Origin: Solicola gregarius
GTDB taxonomy: Bacteria; Actinomycetota; Actinomycetes; Propionibacteriales; Nocardioidaceae
Direction of reading: 5' to 3'
Assembly: GCF_025790165.1 (NCBI RefSeq)
Contig: NZ_CP094970.1
Span: 3,410,001-3,474,000, forward strand
Length of the DNA stretch: 64,000 bases
Shown here piece by piece: positions 52,478-60,766 of the stretch. Position 1 is the stretch's first letter. Each line of letters begins with the position of its first letter. The notes below the pieces were generated by a model that saw nothing but the letters and a program-made list of their open reading frames with translations, made no database searches and was not told the origin of the DNA. A program made the position numbers and the translations under genes.

Positions 52478-53008
52478 ATGACTGATGAGCGATTGAACGA
52501 GGCGGTAGGCGCTAACATTCGGAGGCTGCGCCAGGCGGTCAACATGTCGCAGACCGAACTCGCCCGCCACGTCGACGAGAGCTTCCGACAGCAGACGATC
52601 CTCAAGATCGAGAAGGGCTCGCGTCCGCTGAAGCTGACCGAGGCGGTCGCGATCGCGGAAGCTCTCTCGGTCAGCGTCGAGTACCTGTATCAGCCGGACG
52701 TCGAGCCTGCCGAGAAGGTGAGCCAGGTCCTGCGGCAGCTCATCGACACTGCCGAGAGCGCCCGCGCCAGCATCGCGAGCTTGGAGTATCTGCGGCGCTC
52801 GCTCGCCTTCTTGGTCGAGAAGCACGCCGGGGAGCTGCCCGCGCAACTGCGTGAGCACGCTGACGATTGGGCCGGCGACAGCCTCGCGAGCGATGTAGCC
52901 GCTCGGGGAGTCCGCGACTTCGAGGACAGTCCGATCGGGCGCGGCGGCATCACAGCCGTGCACACCGATCCACGTGCGGCATGGGGAGAGAGCGCCGATG
53001 AGGAGTAG
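52478..53008 (+). CDS. XRE/Cro-CI family repressor
   Basis: 176 aa from the ATG at 52478. The N-terminal HTH is NIRRLRQAVNMSQTELARHV, then QQTILKIEKGSRPLKLTEAV, followed by a helical middle and an acidic C-terminus. No LexA-like self-cleavage motif (Ala-Gly and Ser/Lys) is seen, so release of repression may need another signal, such as a helper-phage protein or the divergently encoded AlpA-like factor. It is 5 bp upstream of the integrase. Confidence 0.82.
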   Translation: MTDERLNEAVGANIRRLRQAVNMSQTELARHVDESFRQQTILKIEKGSRPLKLTEAVAIAEALSVSVEYLYQPDVEPAEKVSQVLRQLIDTAESARASIASLEYLRRSLAFLVEKHAGELPAQLREHADDWAGDSLASDVAARGVRDFEDSPIGRGGITAVHTDPRAAWGESADEE

Positions 53009-53013
53009 GCAAT

Positions 53014-54126
53014 ATGGGTAGGCCACCGCTTCCGGTCGGCACCTTCGGGTCGATCTCCATCCGCGAGCTCGGTCCGAAGCGGCACCGCGCACGGGCACGC
53101 TTCCGCGACTACGACGGGCGGGTCCGGTACGTCGTGCGGTTCGGTACGTCGAAGACCGCAGCGACGAACGCGTTGAAGGGCGCCCTTGCCGATCGGTCCT
53201 CCGCGCCCGTCGACGGCGAGATCAGGGGCGAGACGAAGGTCTGCGCCGTGATCGACATCTGGCTCGAGAAGGTCGAGGTGTCCGACCGATCGAAATCGAC
53301 GAAGGCCCGTTATCGGACGATCGCTGAGACGTTCGTGCGTGACGGTCTCGGCGAACTCCGGGTTCGCGAACTCAACGTGCCGGCGGTCAACCGCTTCATC
53401 GGCTCCGTACGCGCCAACCATGGAGCGCCCACGGCGAAGGGTGCGAAGACGGTGGTCTCCGGCCTCGTCAAGCTCGCGATGGCGTACGGAGCCTTGAGCG
53501 TGAACCCGGTCCGCGACTCCGACTCGATCCCGGTCCCGACTACTCCAGCGCGTGCCCTGACGCGGGATGAGGCGAAACGTCTCACGAAGATGATCAGCGC
53601 CGACGAGGACGCGATCGCCTACGATCTCGTCGACCTCTGCGTCTTCATGCTCGGCACGGGTACGCGGATCGGTGAGGCGTGCGGCCTCCGCGAGCCGCAA
53701 GTGGACCTCGACGCGGGCACGATCGAGGTCAACGCCACGGTCACCGACTTCGGGCTCGAGGAGCGGACCAAGACCGCGAGCTCGTGGCGGGTGATCGCCG
53801 TACCGCTCGGCATCGTCACGATGCTGCGCCGACGGATCGAGGAGCCGAAGATCAACACCGACGTCGTACTGTTCCCGTCGCCACTCGGCAGGATCAGGGA
53901 CACGTCGAACACCGCAGGCGACCTACGGCGCGTCTTCGATCGGGCGGGCTTCGAGTGGGTCTCGTCGCACACGTTCCGCAAGACCGTTGCGACCCGGCTC
54001 GACGAGGCAGGGATGACGGCGCGGCAGATAGCCGATCACCTGGGTCACGCCCAGGTCAGCATGACTCAGGACGTGTATATGGGGCGTCGGGCGGCGAACG
54101 CGGCCGCTGCTCGGGCGTTGGAGTAA
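53014..54126 (+). CDS. int: tyrosine-type site-specific integrase
   Basis: 370 aa. The N-terminal arm-binding part (SISIRELGPKRHRARARFRD) and a SAM-like core-binding domain (IDIWLEKVEVSDRSKSTKAR) precede the catalytic domain with Arg218 (GTGTRIGE), Lys253, His319-x-x-Arg322 (HTFR), His345 (LGHAQ) and Tyr355 (DVYMG). All active-site residues are present. It lies 66 bp from the intact tRNA-Lys, its attachment site. Confidence 0.95.
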   Translation: MGRPPLPVGTFGSISIRELGPKRHRARARFRDYDGRVRYVVRFGTSKTAATNALKGALADRSSAPVDGEIRGETKVCAVIDIWLEKVEVSDRSKSTKARYRTIAETFVRDGLGELRVRELNVPAVNRFIGSVRANHGAPTAKGAKTVVSGLVKLAMAYGALSVNPVRDSDSIPVPTTPARALTRDEAKRLTKMISADEDAIAYDLVDLCVFMLGTGTRIGEACGLREPQVDLDAGTIEVNATVTDFGLEERTKTASSWRVIAVPLGIVTMLRRRIEEPKINTDVVLFPSPLGRIRDTSNTAGDLRRVFDRAGFEWVSSHTFRKTVATRLDEAGMTARQIADHLGHAQVSMTQDVYMGRRAANAAAARALE

Positions 54127-54145
54127 GCGGGCACTAAACGGGCAC
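54127..54145. repeat. arm-type repeat, right end of satellite
   Basis: GCGGGCACTAAACGGGCAC, starting one base after the integrase stop and matching 43819-43837 at 18 of 19 positions. It lies 47 bp from the att core. Arm-binding sites for the integrase N-terminal domain are the likely role. Confidence 0.6.
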
Positions 54146-54168
54146 TCGCGAACCCTGGGAACGCAAAA

Positions 54169-54188
54169 GCCCCCGGAATACCGGGGGC
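54169..54188 (-). terminator. intrinsic terminator for tRNA-Lys, inside the element
   Basis: GCCCCCGG-AATA-CCGGGGGC is a perfect 8-bp stem. On the minus strand it follows the tRNA-Lys 3' end by 4 bp and is itself followed by TTTTGCG, so it ends the tRNA transcript. It lies on the element's side of the attachment core, which means the element replaces the tRNA's original terminator. Confidence 0.75.
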
Positions 54189-54191
54189 AGC

Positions 54192-54265
<74 letters not shown>

Positions 54266-54314
54266 AAGAGCAGAGTTACTGTATCAGCGTCGGCCGCCAT
54301 CCCCGAAATCGAGG

Positions 54315-55883
54315 TCAACCGTGGGCCTCGAGCAAGGCCATCGCGGCGTTGTGGCCGCCGATCCCGCTGACTGCGCCACCACGCTGTGCGCCGCTGCCGC
54401 AGAGCAGCAGTCGGGGGTGGTCGGTTGCGACGCCCCATCGCGACGCGGGGTCGTCGGCCGACCGGTCCTCGCGCCACGGCCAGCTGAGGTCACCGTGGAA
54501 GATGTGTCCGCCCGGCATCTCCAACGCGGCCTGTACGTCTTGTGGCGTCTTGGCCTCGATGCAGGGATCGCCGTTCTCGTCGCGGGCGAGCACCGACTCG
54601 ATCGGCTCGTCGAGATGGGCGTCGAGCGCGGTGAGTGCGGCGTGGACGGCACCCGATCGGGCCGACTCGACGTCGGGCTCGAACACCTCGGGCGGCATGT
54701 GGAGACCGAAGTACGTCAGCGTGTGCGCGCCGGCCGCGGCGAGTTCCGGCGACAGGATCGACGGATCGGTCAGCGTGTGGCAGTACAGCTCGCCCGGTGG
54801 GTTCCTCGGCGCAACACCGCCGGCGGCCTCGTCGTACGCCTGCTGGAGCTGCGCGTACGACTCCCCGACGTGCAGGGTGCCGGCGAACGCGAGCGCGGGG
54901 TCCACGCCCGATCGAAGCCGCGGCAACCGGTCGACGAGCAGATTGAGCTTGAGCTGGGCACCCCGTGGCTCGGCGGACGGCCGCACGCCGCGGAGCCGAT
55001 CGAGCACCGCCGGCGCAATCCCGCCGAGCACCCAGTCACATTCGAGCGTCGCGTCCCCAACGGCCACGGACGCGCCGTTCTCGGATAGCTCGACGCTCGT
55101 CACCGGATGCCCCGTCACGAGTCGGGCACCGGCCTCGCGAGCGACCCGGGCGAGCTCGGCGGTCACCGCGCCCATCCCGCCGACCGGGACCCTCCACTCG
55201 CCGGTTCCGTTGCCGACGAGGTGGTACAGGAAGCAGCGGTTCTGGATGAGCGTCGGGTCGCTCAACGAGGCGAAGGTCCCGATCAGGGCGTCCGTTGCAA
55301 CGACCCCGCGTACGAGGTCGTCGTCGAAGCGGTTCTCGATGGCATGGCCGAGTGGCTCTTCGACCAGGTCTCGCCACACCGCTGCGTCGACCCGCGTACG
55401 TACGTCGGAGGCTGCGGGCAGGGGTTCGAGCAGGGTGGGCGCCACGGCCTGTGCGAAGTCGCCGACCTCGGCGTAGAAGCGCCGCCACGCGTCGTACTCG
55501 CGATCGGATCCGGTCACCGTACGAAACGAGTCGGCCGTCACCGGACCCTCGTCCTGCTCGACGTAGAGCCCACCGGCGCGACCATCGACGAGCGTCGGCG
55601 TGAACGAGGCGGTCGGACGGGAGCGGAGGTCGAGGTTCAGCCCGAGCTCGGCGATCAGCTCGTCCGGCATGACGCTCACGAGGTACGAGTAGCGCGACAA
55701 CCGAGCGTCGACCCCGGGGAAGGGACGCTCGCTGACGGCAGCCCCGCCGACGTGATCGGACCGCTCGAGCACGACGACGTCGAGTCCCGCTCGCGAGAGG
55801 TACGCCGCGGCCACGAGGGCATTGTGTCCGCCGCCGACGATCGCCACATCGCAGTGTCGGGGGAGCTGCGTCTCAGGTGCCAT
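54315..55883 (-). CDS. FAD/NAD(P)-dependent oxidoreductase (phytoene desaturase-like)
   Basis: 522 aa from the ATG at 55883 (MAPETQLPRHCDVAIVGGGH). The dinucleotide-binding motif is VAIVGGGHNALVAAAYLSRA, followed by GLDVVVLERSDHVGGAA. The C-terminal FAD motif LLLCGSGAQRGGAVSGIGGH is characteristic of the CrtI/PYROXD2-like family. No carotenoid genes adjoin, so PYROXD2-like activity of unknown substrate is more likely than phytoene desaturation. Confidence 0.85.
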   Translation of the reverse strand: MAPETQLPRHCDVAIVGGGHNALVAAAYLSRAGLDVVVLERSDHVGGAAVSERPFPGVDARLSRYSYLVSVMPDELIAELGLNLDLRSRPTASFTPTLVDGRAGGLYVEQDEGPVTADSFRTVTGSDREYDAWRRFYAEVGDFAQAVAPTLLEPLPAASDVRTRVDAAVWRDLVEEPLGHAIENRFDDDLVRGVVATDALIGTFASLSDPTLIQNRCFLYHLVGNGTGEWRVPVGGMGAVTAELARVAREAGARLVTGHPVTSVELSENGASVAVGDATLECDWVLGGIAPAVLDRLRGVRPSAEPRGAQLKLNLLVDRLPRLRSGVDPALAFAGTLHVGESYAQLQQAYDEAAGGVAPRNPPGELYCHTLTDPSILSPELAAAGAHTLTYFGLHMPPEVFEPDVESARSGAVHAALTALDAHLDEPIESVLARDENGDPCIEAKTPQDVQAALEMPGGHIFHGDLSWPWREDRSADDPASRWGVATDHPRLLLCGSGAQRGGAVSGIGGHNAAMALLEAHG

Positions 55884-55916
55884 CCGGGCAGGGTATCTGG
55901 CGCGGCGCATCGTGGA

Positions 55917-55963
55917 GTCGGTGTGCGATCGGTGGATACCTATTCCACCGGTGCCACACCGAC
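55917..55963. repeat. intergenic palindrome, family A copy 2
   Basis: GTCGGTGTGCGATCGGTGGA (55917-55936) pairs with TCCACCGGTGCCACACCGAC (55944-55963) at 16 of 20 positions around TACCTAT. The centre CGGTGGATACCTATTCCACCG closely matches the family A copy at 1761-1811. It lies between the glycerol kinase stop and the oxidoreductase start on the minus strand. Confidence 0.7.
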
Positions 55964-55979
55964 GTCGGAAAGGCGGCCG

Positions 55980-57488
55980 TCAGCGTGGCGCGTGCGTGCC
56001 CCAACCGAGGGTGCGGGTCACCGCCTCGTTCCAGTTGTGCGCCTCGCCCGCGCGATGCGTCGGGTCCATCGCCGGGCGCCAGAGCGCGGCGCGATGCCAG
56101 TTGCGACGCAGCACAGCAAGGTCGGCCCAATAGCCGACGGCGAGCCCCGCGACGTACGCAGCGCCGAGCGACACCGTCTCGGACACGAGCGGACGCTCCA
56201 CCGGCACATCGAGCACATCGGCGATGAACTGCATCAGCAGATGGTTCGCGGTCATCCCGCCGTCGACGCGCAGCGACCGCAACGAGATGTGCGACGCCTT
56301 GATCGCCTCGACGACCTCCCATGTCTGCCAACCGGTGGCCTCGAGGACCGCCCGCGCGAGATGTCCCTTCTCGACGTACGACGTGAGGCCGACGATCACC
56401 CCGCGCGCATCGGGCCGCCATCGTGGTGCGAAGAGCCCCGAGAACGCGGGCACGATGTAGCAGCCGCCGTTGTCGTCGACCGTACGCGCGAGCGTCTCGA
56501 TCTGCGGTGCCGACGGGATCATCTCGAGGGCGTCGCGTAGCCACTGCACGAGCGATCCCGTCATCGCGATCGAGCCCTCCAACGCGTACCGCGCACCGCC
56601 GTCGCCGTCGACGTACGCGACGGTCGGGATCAGCCCGTCGGAGGAGTCGATGATCCGGTCGCCGGTGTTGACGAGCAGGAACGCACCGGTGCCGTACGTG
56701 CATTTCGCCTCCCCGCTCGCGAAGCACGTCTGCCCGAACAGCGCAGCCTGCTGGTCGCCGATCGCGCCACCGATGCGTACGCCGGGCAGCACGGCGGAGC
56801 AGCGGCCGTACACCTGCGAGTTCGGGCGGATCTCGGGCAGCATCTGCTCGGGGATGTCGAGTACGTCGAGGAGTCGCTGGTCCCACTCGAGCGTGCGCAG
56901 GTTCATCATCATCGTGCGACTCGCGTTGGTGACGTCGGTGACGTGCACGCCGCCGTCGGGGCCGCCGGTCAGCTTCCAGACCAGCCAGCTCTCCATCGTG
57001 CCGAACATCGCACGTCCGGTACGGGCGCGTTCCTCCAGCCGCGGCACGTTGTCGAGCAGCCACCGCAGCCGAGGACCTGAGAAGTACGCCGACGGGTGTA
57101 GGCCGGCGAGCTCGCGGAACAGGTTGACGTGTCCCGCCGCCTCGATCTGCTCGACGATCGAGTCGGTACGGGTGTCCTGCCAGGTGATGGCGGGAGCGAG
57201 CGTACGGCCGGTGTGTGGATCCCACACCACGGTCGTCTCACGCTGGTTGGCGATGCCGAGGGCGGCAACGTCGTCGAGGGACGCATCCGCGTCTCGTAAG
57301 GCGTTCGGCACGATCTTCTCGACGATCCGCCAGATCTCGTCGGCGTCGTGTTGGACCCACCCCGGCCGCGGGTACGTGTGGTGGTGCTCGCGCTGGGCGA
57401 CGGCGAGCATTCGGCCGTCATGGTCGAACAGCAGGCAGCGGGTGGACGTCGTGCCCTGGTCGATCGCGGCGATGACCGATCCGCTCAT
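55980..57488 (-). CDS. glpK: glycerol kinase (first copy)
   Basis: 502 aa FGGY-family kinase phosphorylating glycerol to glycerol-3-phosphate. Motifs: [41 protein letters not shown], and the ATP-site ALEGSIAMTGSLVQWLRDAL with LRVDGGMTANHLLMQFIADV. It overlaps the IclR gene by 4 bp and is on the opposite strand to a glpF-glpK-glpD operon. It is clearly divergent from the second kinase at 59.2 kb. Confidence 0.92.
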   Translation of the reverse strand: MSGSVIAAIDQGTTSTRCLLFDHDGRMLAVAQREHHHTYPRPGWVQHDADEIWRIVEKIVPNALRDADASLDDVAALGIANQRETTVVWDPHTGRTLAPAITWQDTRTDSIVEQIEAAGHVNLFRELAGLHPSAYFSGPRLRWLLDNVPRLEERARTGRAMFGTMESWLVWKLTGGPDGGVHVTDVTNASRTMMMNLRTLEWDQRLLDVLDIPEQMLPEIRPNSQVYGRCSAVLPGVRIGGAIGDQQAALFGQTCFASGEAKCTYGTGAFLLVNTGDRIIDSSDGLIPTVAYVDGDGGARYALEGSIAMTGSLVQWLRDALEMIPSAPQIETLARTVDDNGGCYIVPAFSGLFAPRWRPDARGVIVGLTSYVEKGHLARAVLEATGWQTWEVVEAIKASHISLRSLRVDGGMTANHLLMQFIADVLDVPVERPLVSETVSLGAAYVAGLAVGYWADLAVLRRNWHRAALWRPAMDPTHRAGEAHNWNEAVTRTLGWGTHAPR

Positions 57489-58246
57489 CGCGCCTGGCCG
57501 ATCGCGCGCGTGATCGTGCGAGCCATCGCGTTGAGGTGCCGCGAGAGCGTCGCATCGGGGGCGCCGTTCGAGTCGAAGAGGCGATCGACGGGGCCGACCA
57601 GCTCGAGCGCGGCAACTCCGAGCCCGGCCGGTCCGCGAAGCGGCACGGCGACACCGCCGGTGCCCGGCCGGTACTCCCCGCGGTCTCCCGCGATGCCGGC
57701 CTCGCGTACGCGGGCGACCTCGCGTTCGAGCCGAGTGGAGGTCACGAGCGTCCGCCGGGTGAACCGGTCCATGCTGCGCTGGTCCTGCGGGGGCAGGCCA
57801 GGCGCGAACGCGAGCAACGCCTTGCCCGCCGCCGTCGCGTGCAGTGGCAGCTCCTCGCCGATCCGCAGATCCTGCGGACTGTTGTCCGGGCGGAACACGT
57901 GATGGATCACCTCGGCGCCATCGGCCGTCGGTACCGCGATGATCGTCTCGAGGTGGGTGAGAGCGGCGAGCGAGTCCGTCCAGCCCATCGCGATCGAGCG
58001 CAGGTCGTGCGGATCGATGCGGGCCTGTTCGAGCATGTCGAACGCCCGACCGAGGCTGTAGCGGCGGGACTCGCGATCCTGTCGTACGAAGTCGCCGGCC
58101 TGCAGAGTACGTACGATGCCGTGCGCGGTCGGCTTCGCCAGCCCCAACATGGTCGCGATCTCATGCAATGCGAGCGGCCTGCCCGTACGGCCCAGGACGG
58201 TCAGCACCGCCATCGCGCGCTCGACCGACTGCACGTTCCCGGGCAT
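57485..58246 (-). CDS. IclR-family transcriptional regulator of glycerol genes
   Basis: 253 aa. The winged HTH is VQSVERAMAVLTVLGRTGRP, LALHEIATMLGLAKPTAHGI and VRTLQAGDFV; the ligand-binding C-terminal domain includes LPLHATAAGKALLAFAPGLP. It is coupled to glpK and divergent from glpF-glpK-glpD, like GylR in Streptomyces. A perfect 23-bp palindrome 13 bp upstream of its start is the expected operator for both directions. Confidence 0.88.
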   Translation of the reverse strand: MPGNVQSVERAMAVLTVLGRTGRPLALHEIATMLGLAKPTAHGIVRTLQAGDFVRQDRESRRYSLGRAFDMLEQARIDPHDLRSIAMGWTDSLAALTHLETIIAVPTADGAEVIHHVFRPDNSPQDLRIGEELPLHATAAGKALLAFAPGLPPQDQRSMDRFTRRTLVTSTRLEREVARVREAGIAGDRGEYRPGTGGVAVPLRGPAGLGVAALELVGPVDRLFDSNGAPDATLSRHLNAMARTITRAIGQAR

Positions 58247-58259
58247 CGGATTACCTCCT

Positions 58260-58282
58260 AGCGTTCGACATGGTCGAACGCT
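58260..58282. promoter_or_regulatory. IclR operator candidate in the glycerol locus
   Basis: AGCGTTCGAC-ATG-GTCGAACGCT: perfect 10-bp arms with a 3-bp centre, located between the divergent IclR-glpK and glpF-glpK-glpD operons. A related site, AACGTTCGAC-TTCG-GTCGAGCGTT, lies at 62519-62542. Confidence 0.8.
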
Positions 58283-58287
58283 ACACG

Positions 58288-58317
58288 TTGACCTGTGTCA
58301 CATCGAGGCCATACCGT
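58288..58317 (+). promoter_or_regulatory. candidate promoter of glpF-glpK-glpD
   Basis: TTGACC at 58288-58293 and TACCGT at 58312-58317 with an 18-bp spacer fit a sigma-70-type promoter. It lies just right of the IclR palindrome and about 90 bp before the glpF start. Confidence 0.45.
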
Positions 58318-58409
58318 CGCGGCAGTCGCGCAGGCAACCGGGATTCCGACGGCGCGGCATTGGCGAGGCCGCCGGATCGGCGACCGTGAAGACGAAATGC
58401 AGGGAGTTC

Positions 58410-59159
58410 ATGTCTCTAGGCGAAGTGTTCGTGAGTGAAGTGATCGGCACCGGCATGCTCACGCTGCTCGGTGTCGGTGTCGTAGCCAACGTCCTGCTCG
58501 GCAAGACGAAGGGCAGAGGCGTCGGCGGTGACTGGCTGCTGGTCAACATCGGCTGGGGTCTCGCGGTCATGGCCGGCGTCTTCGCCGCGTACAAGTCGGG
58601 CGCCCACCTGAACCCCGCCGTGACGTTCGGGATCATGTCGTCCGGCGCCGATACGTACGGCGGCGTGGCCGATGTCGATGTCGACTTCGGATCGACGATC
58701 GTCTACCTCTGTGGCGAGATGGTCGGCGCGTTCCTCGGCGCCGTCTTGGCATGGGCCGCGTACAAGCAGCACTATGACGACCCGGACGCGGAGCCGGCAG
58801 CGAAGCTCGGCACGTTCTCGACCGGGCCGGAGATTCGCAACTACGCCTGGAACTTCGTGACCGAGGTGATCGCGACCTTCGTGCTCGTCTACATCATCGT
58901 GAGCCTCGGCCCAGGAGACTCTCCCGCCGAGCTCGGCGCGTTGTACGTCGCCCTGCTCGTCGTCGGTATCGGTGCCTCGCTCGGCGGGCCCACCGGATAC
59001 GCCATCAACCCCGCCCGCGACCTGGGCCCACGGATTGCGCACTTCCTCCTGCCCATCAAGGGCAAGGGGGGTAGCGACTGGTCATACGCGTGGGTGCCGA
59101 TCGCCGGCCCGATCGTGGGAGGCGTGATCGCGGGACTCCTCTCGCAGGTCACCTTCTGA
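58410..59159 (+). CDS. glpF: glycerol uptake facilitator (MIP/aquaporin family)
   Basis: 249 aa from the ATG at 58410 (GGGAG upstream). Six membrane helices and the two half-helix motifs are visible: HLNPAVTFG and the second YAINPARDLGPR. The Asp after the second NPAR (NPARD) is typical of glyceroporins. It is the first gene of the operon with glycerol kinase and glycerol-3-phosphate dehydrogenase. Confidence 0.92.
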   Translation: MSLGEVFVSEVIGTGMLTLLGVGVVANVLLGKTKGRGVGGDWLLVNIGWGLAVMAGVFAAYKSGAHLNPAVTFGIMSSGADTYGGVADVDVDFGSTIVYLCGEMVGAFLGAVLAWAAYKQHYDDPDAEPAAKLGTFSTGPEIRNYAWNFVTEVIATFVLVYIIVSLGPGDSPAELGALYVALLVVGIGASLGGPTGYAINPARDLGPRIAHFLLPIKGKGGSDWSYAWVPIAGPIVGGVIAGLLSQVTF

Positions 59160-59207
59160 TCGCGCCCCAACACCACACAGACCAGTCGCAGCACAGGAGG
59201 AGACACC

Positions 59208-60725
59208 ATGGCTGACTTCGTCGGCTCGATCGACCAGGGCACCACGAGCACCCGATTCATGATCTTCGACCACGGCGGCAACGAGGTCGCCCGCCACCAG
59301 CTCGAGCACGAGCAGATCCTGCCGCAGGCCGGCTGGGTGGAGCACAACCCGGTCGAGATCTGGGAGCGGTCGTCGGCGGTGATCCAGACCGCTCTCGGCA
59401 AGGCCGGACTGACCTCGAACGACCTCGCCGCCTTCGGCATCACCAACCAACGCGAGACCACCGTCGTCTGGGACCGCAACACCGGGCGTCCGTACTACAA
59501 CGCGATCGTCTGGCAGGACACCCGAACCGACCGCATCGCTTCCGCGCTCGAGCGCGAGGGCAAGGGCGACGTCATCCGGCAGAAGGCCGGCCTGCCGCCC
59601 GCGACGTACTTCTCGGGCGGCAAGATCCAGTGGATCTTCGAGAACGTCGACGGGGTACGCGCGGCCGCCGAGCGCGGCGATGCGCTGTTCGGCAACACCG
59701 ACTCGTGGCTGCTCTGGCATCTGACCGGCGGTACGAACGGCGGCGTGCACGTGACCGACGTGACGAACGCGAGTCGCACCATGCTGATGAACCTCGAGAC
59801 GCTCGACTGGGACGAAGAGCTGCTCGGGTTCTTCGACATCCCGCGCCAGATGCTGCCGACGATCAAGCCGTCGTCCTCACCCGAGCCGTACGGCATGACG
59901 CTGCGACACGGGCCGGTGGCCGGTGAGGTGCCGCTGACCGGCGCGCTCGGCGACCAGCAGGCGGCAACGGTCGGCCAGGTCTGCTTCAGCCCGGGCGAGG
60001 CGAAGAACACGTACGGCACCGGCAACTTCATGCTGCTGAACACCGGCACCGAGATCGTCCGCTCGCAGAACGGCCTGCTGACCACGCCGTGCTACAAGTT
60101 CGGCGACGAGCCGGCCGTCTACGCGCTCGAGGGCTCGATCGCGGTGACGGGCTCGGCGGTTCAGTGGCTACGCGACCAGCTCGGCATCATCAGCGGCGCG
60201 GCCCAGTCCGAGTCGCTCGCCCGGCAGGTCGAGGACAACGGCGGCGTGTACTTCGTGCCGGCCTTCTCCGGACTGTTCGCGCCGTACTGGCGCTCGGATG
60301 CACGCGGCGCGATCGTCGGCCTCTCCCGGTTCAACACCAACGCGCATCTCGCCCGGGCGACCCTCGAGAGCATCTGCTACCAGAGCCGCGACGTTTCCGA
60401 CGCGATGACCGCCGACTCCGGCGTGGAGCTCGAGACGCTCAAGGTCGACGGTGGGGTGACGGCCAACGACCTGTGCATGCAGATCCAGGCCGACATCCTC
60501 GGCGTACCCGTCAGCAGGCCGGTCGTTGCCGAGACGACCGCCCTCGGTTCCGCGTACGCGGCAGGCCTCGCGGTCGGGTTCTGGCAGAACACCGAGGAGC
60601 TGCGGCAGAACTGGAACGAGTCGCAGCGGTGGGAACCGGCGTGGACTGACGAGCAGCGGGAGGAAGGCCACGCGCGCTGGAAGAAGGCGGTCACGCGTAC
60701 GCTCGACTGGGTGGACGTCGAGTGA
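59208..60725 (+). CDS. glpK: glycerol kinase (second copy)
   Basis: 505 aa from an ATG preceded by [66 protein letters not shown] and [20 protein letters not shown] are the FGGY glycerol kinase signatures. It lies between glpF and glpD, so it is probably the main catabolic enzyme. Compared with the divergent copy it differs over much of its length and was not created by recent duplication. Confidence 0.95.
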   Translation: MADFVGSIDQGTTSTRFMIFDHGGNEVARHQLEHEQILPQAGWVEHNPVEIWERSSAVIQTALGKAGLTSNDLAAFGITNQRETTVVWDRNTGRPYYNAIVWQDTRTDRIASALEREGKGDVIRQKAGLPPATYFSGGKIQWIFENVDGVRAAAERGDALFGNTDSWLLWHLTGGTNGGVHVTDVTNASRTMLMNLETLDWDEELLGFFDIPRQMLPTIKPSSSPEPYGMTLRHGPVAGEVPLTGALGDQQAATVGQVCFSPGEAKNTYGTGNFMLLNTGTEIVRSQNGLLTTPCYKFGDEPAVYALEGSIAVTGSAVQWLRDQLGIISGAAQSESLARQVEDNGGVYFVPAFSGLFAPYWRSDARGAIVGLSRFNTNAHLARATLESICYQSRDVSDAMTADSGVELETLKVDGGVTANDLCMQIQADILGVPVSRPVVAETTALGSAYAAGLAVGFWQNTEELRQNWNESQRWEPAWTDEQREEGHARWKKAVTRTLDWVDVE

Positions 60726-60766
60726 GTTCGTCACACTGATCCATCAGCAATGACGGGGAGCCGTAG

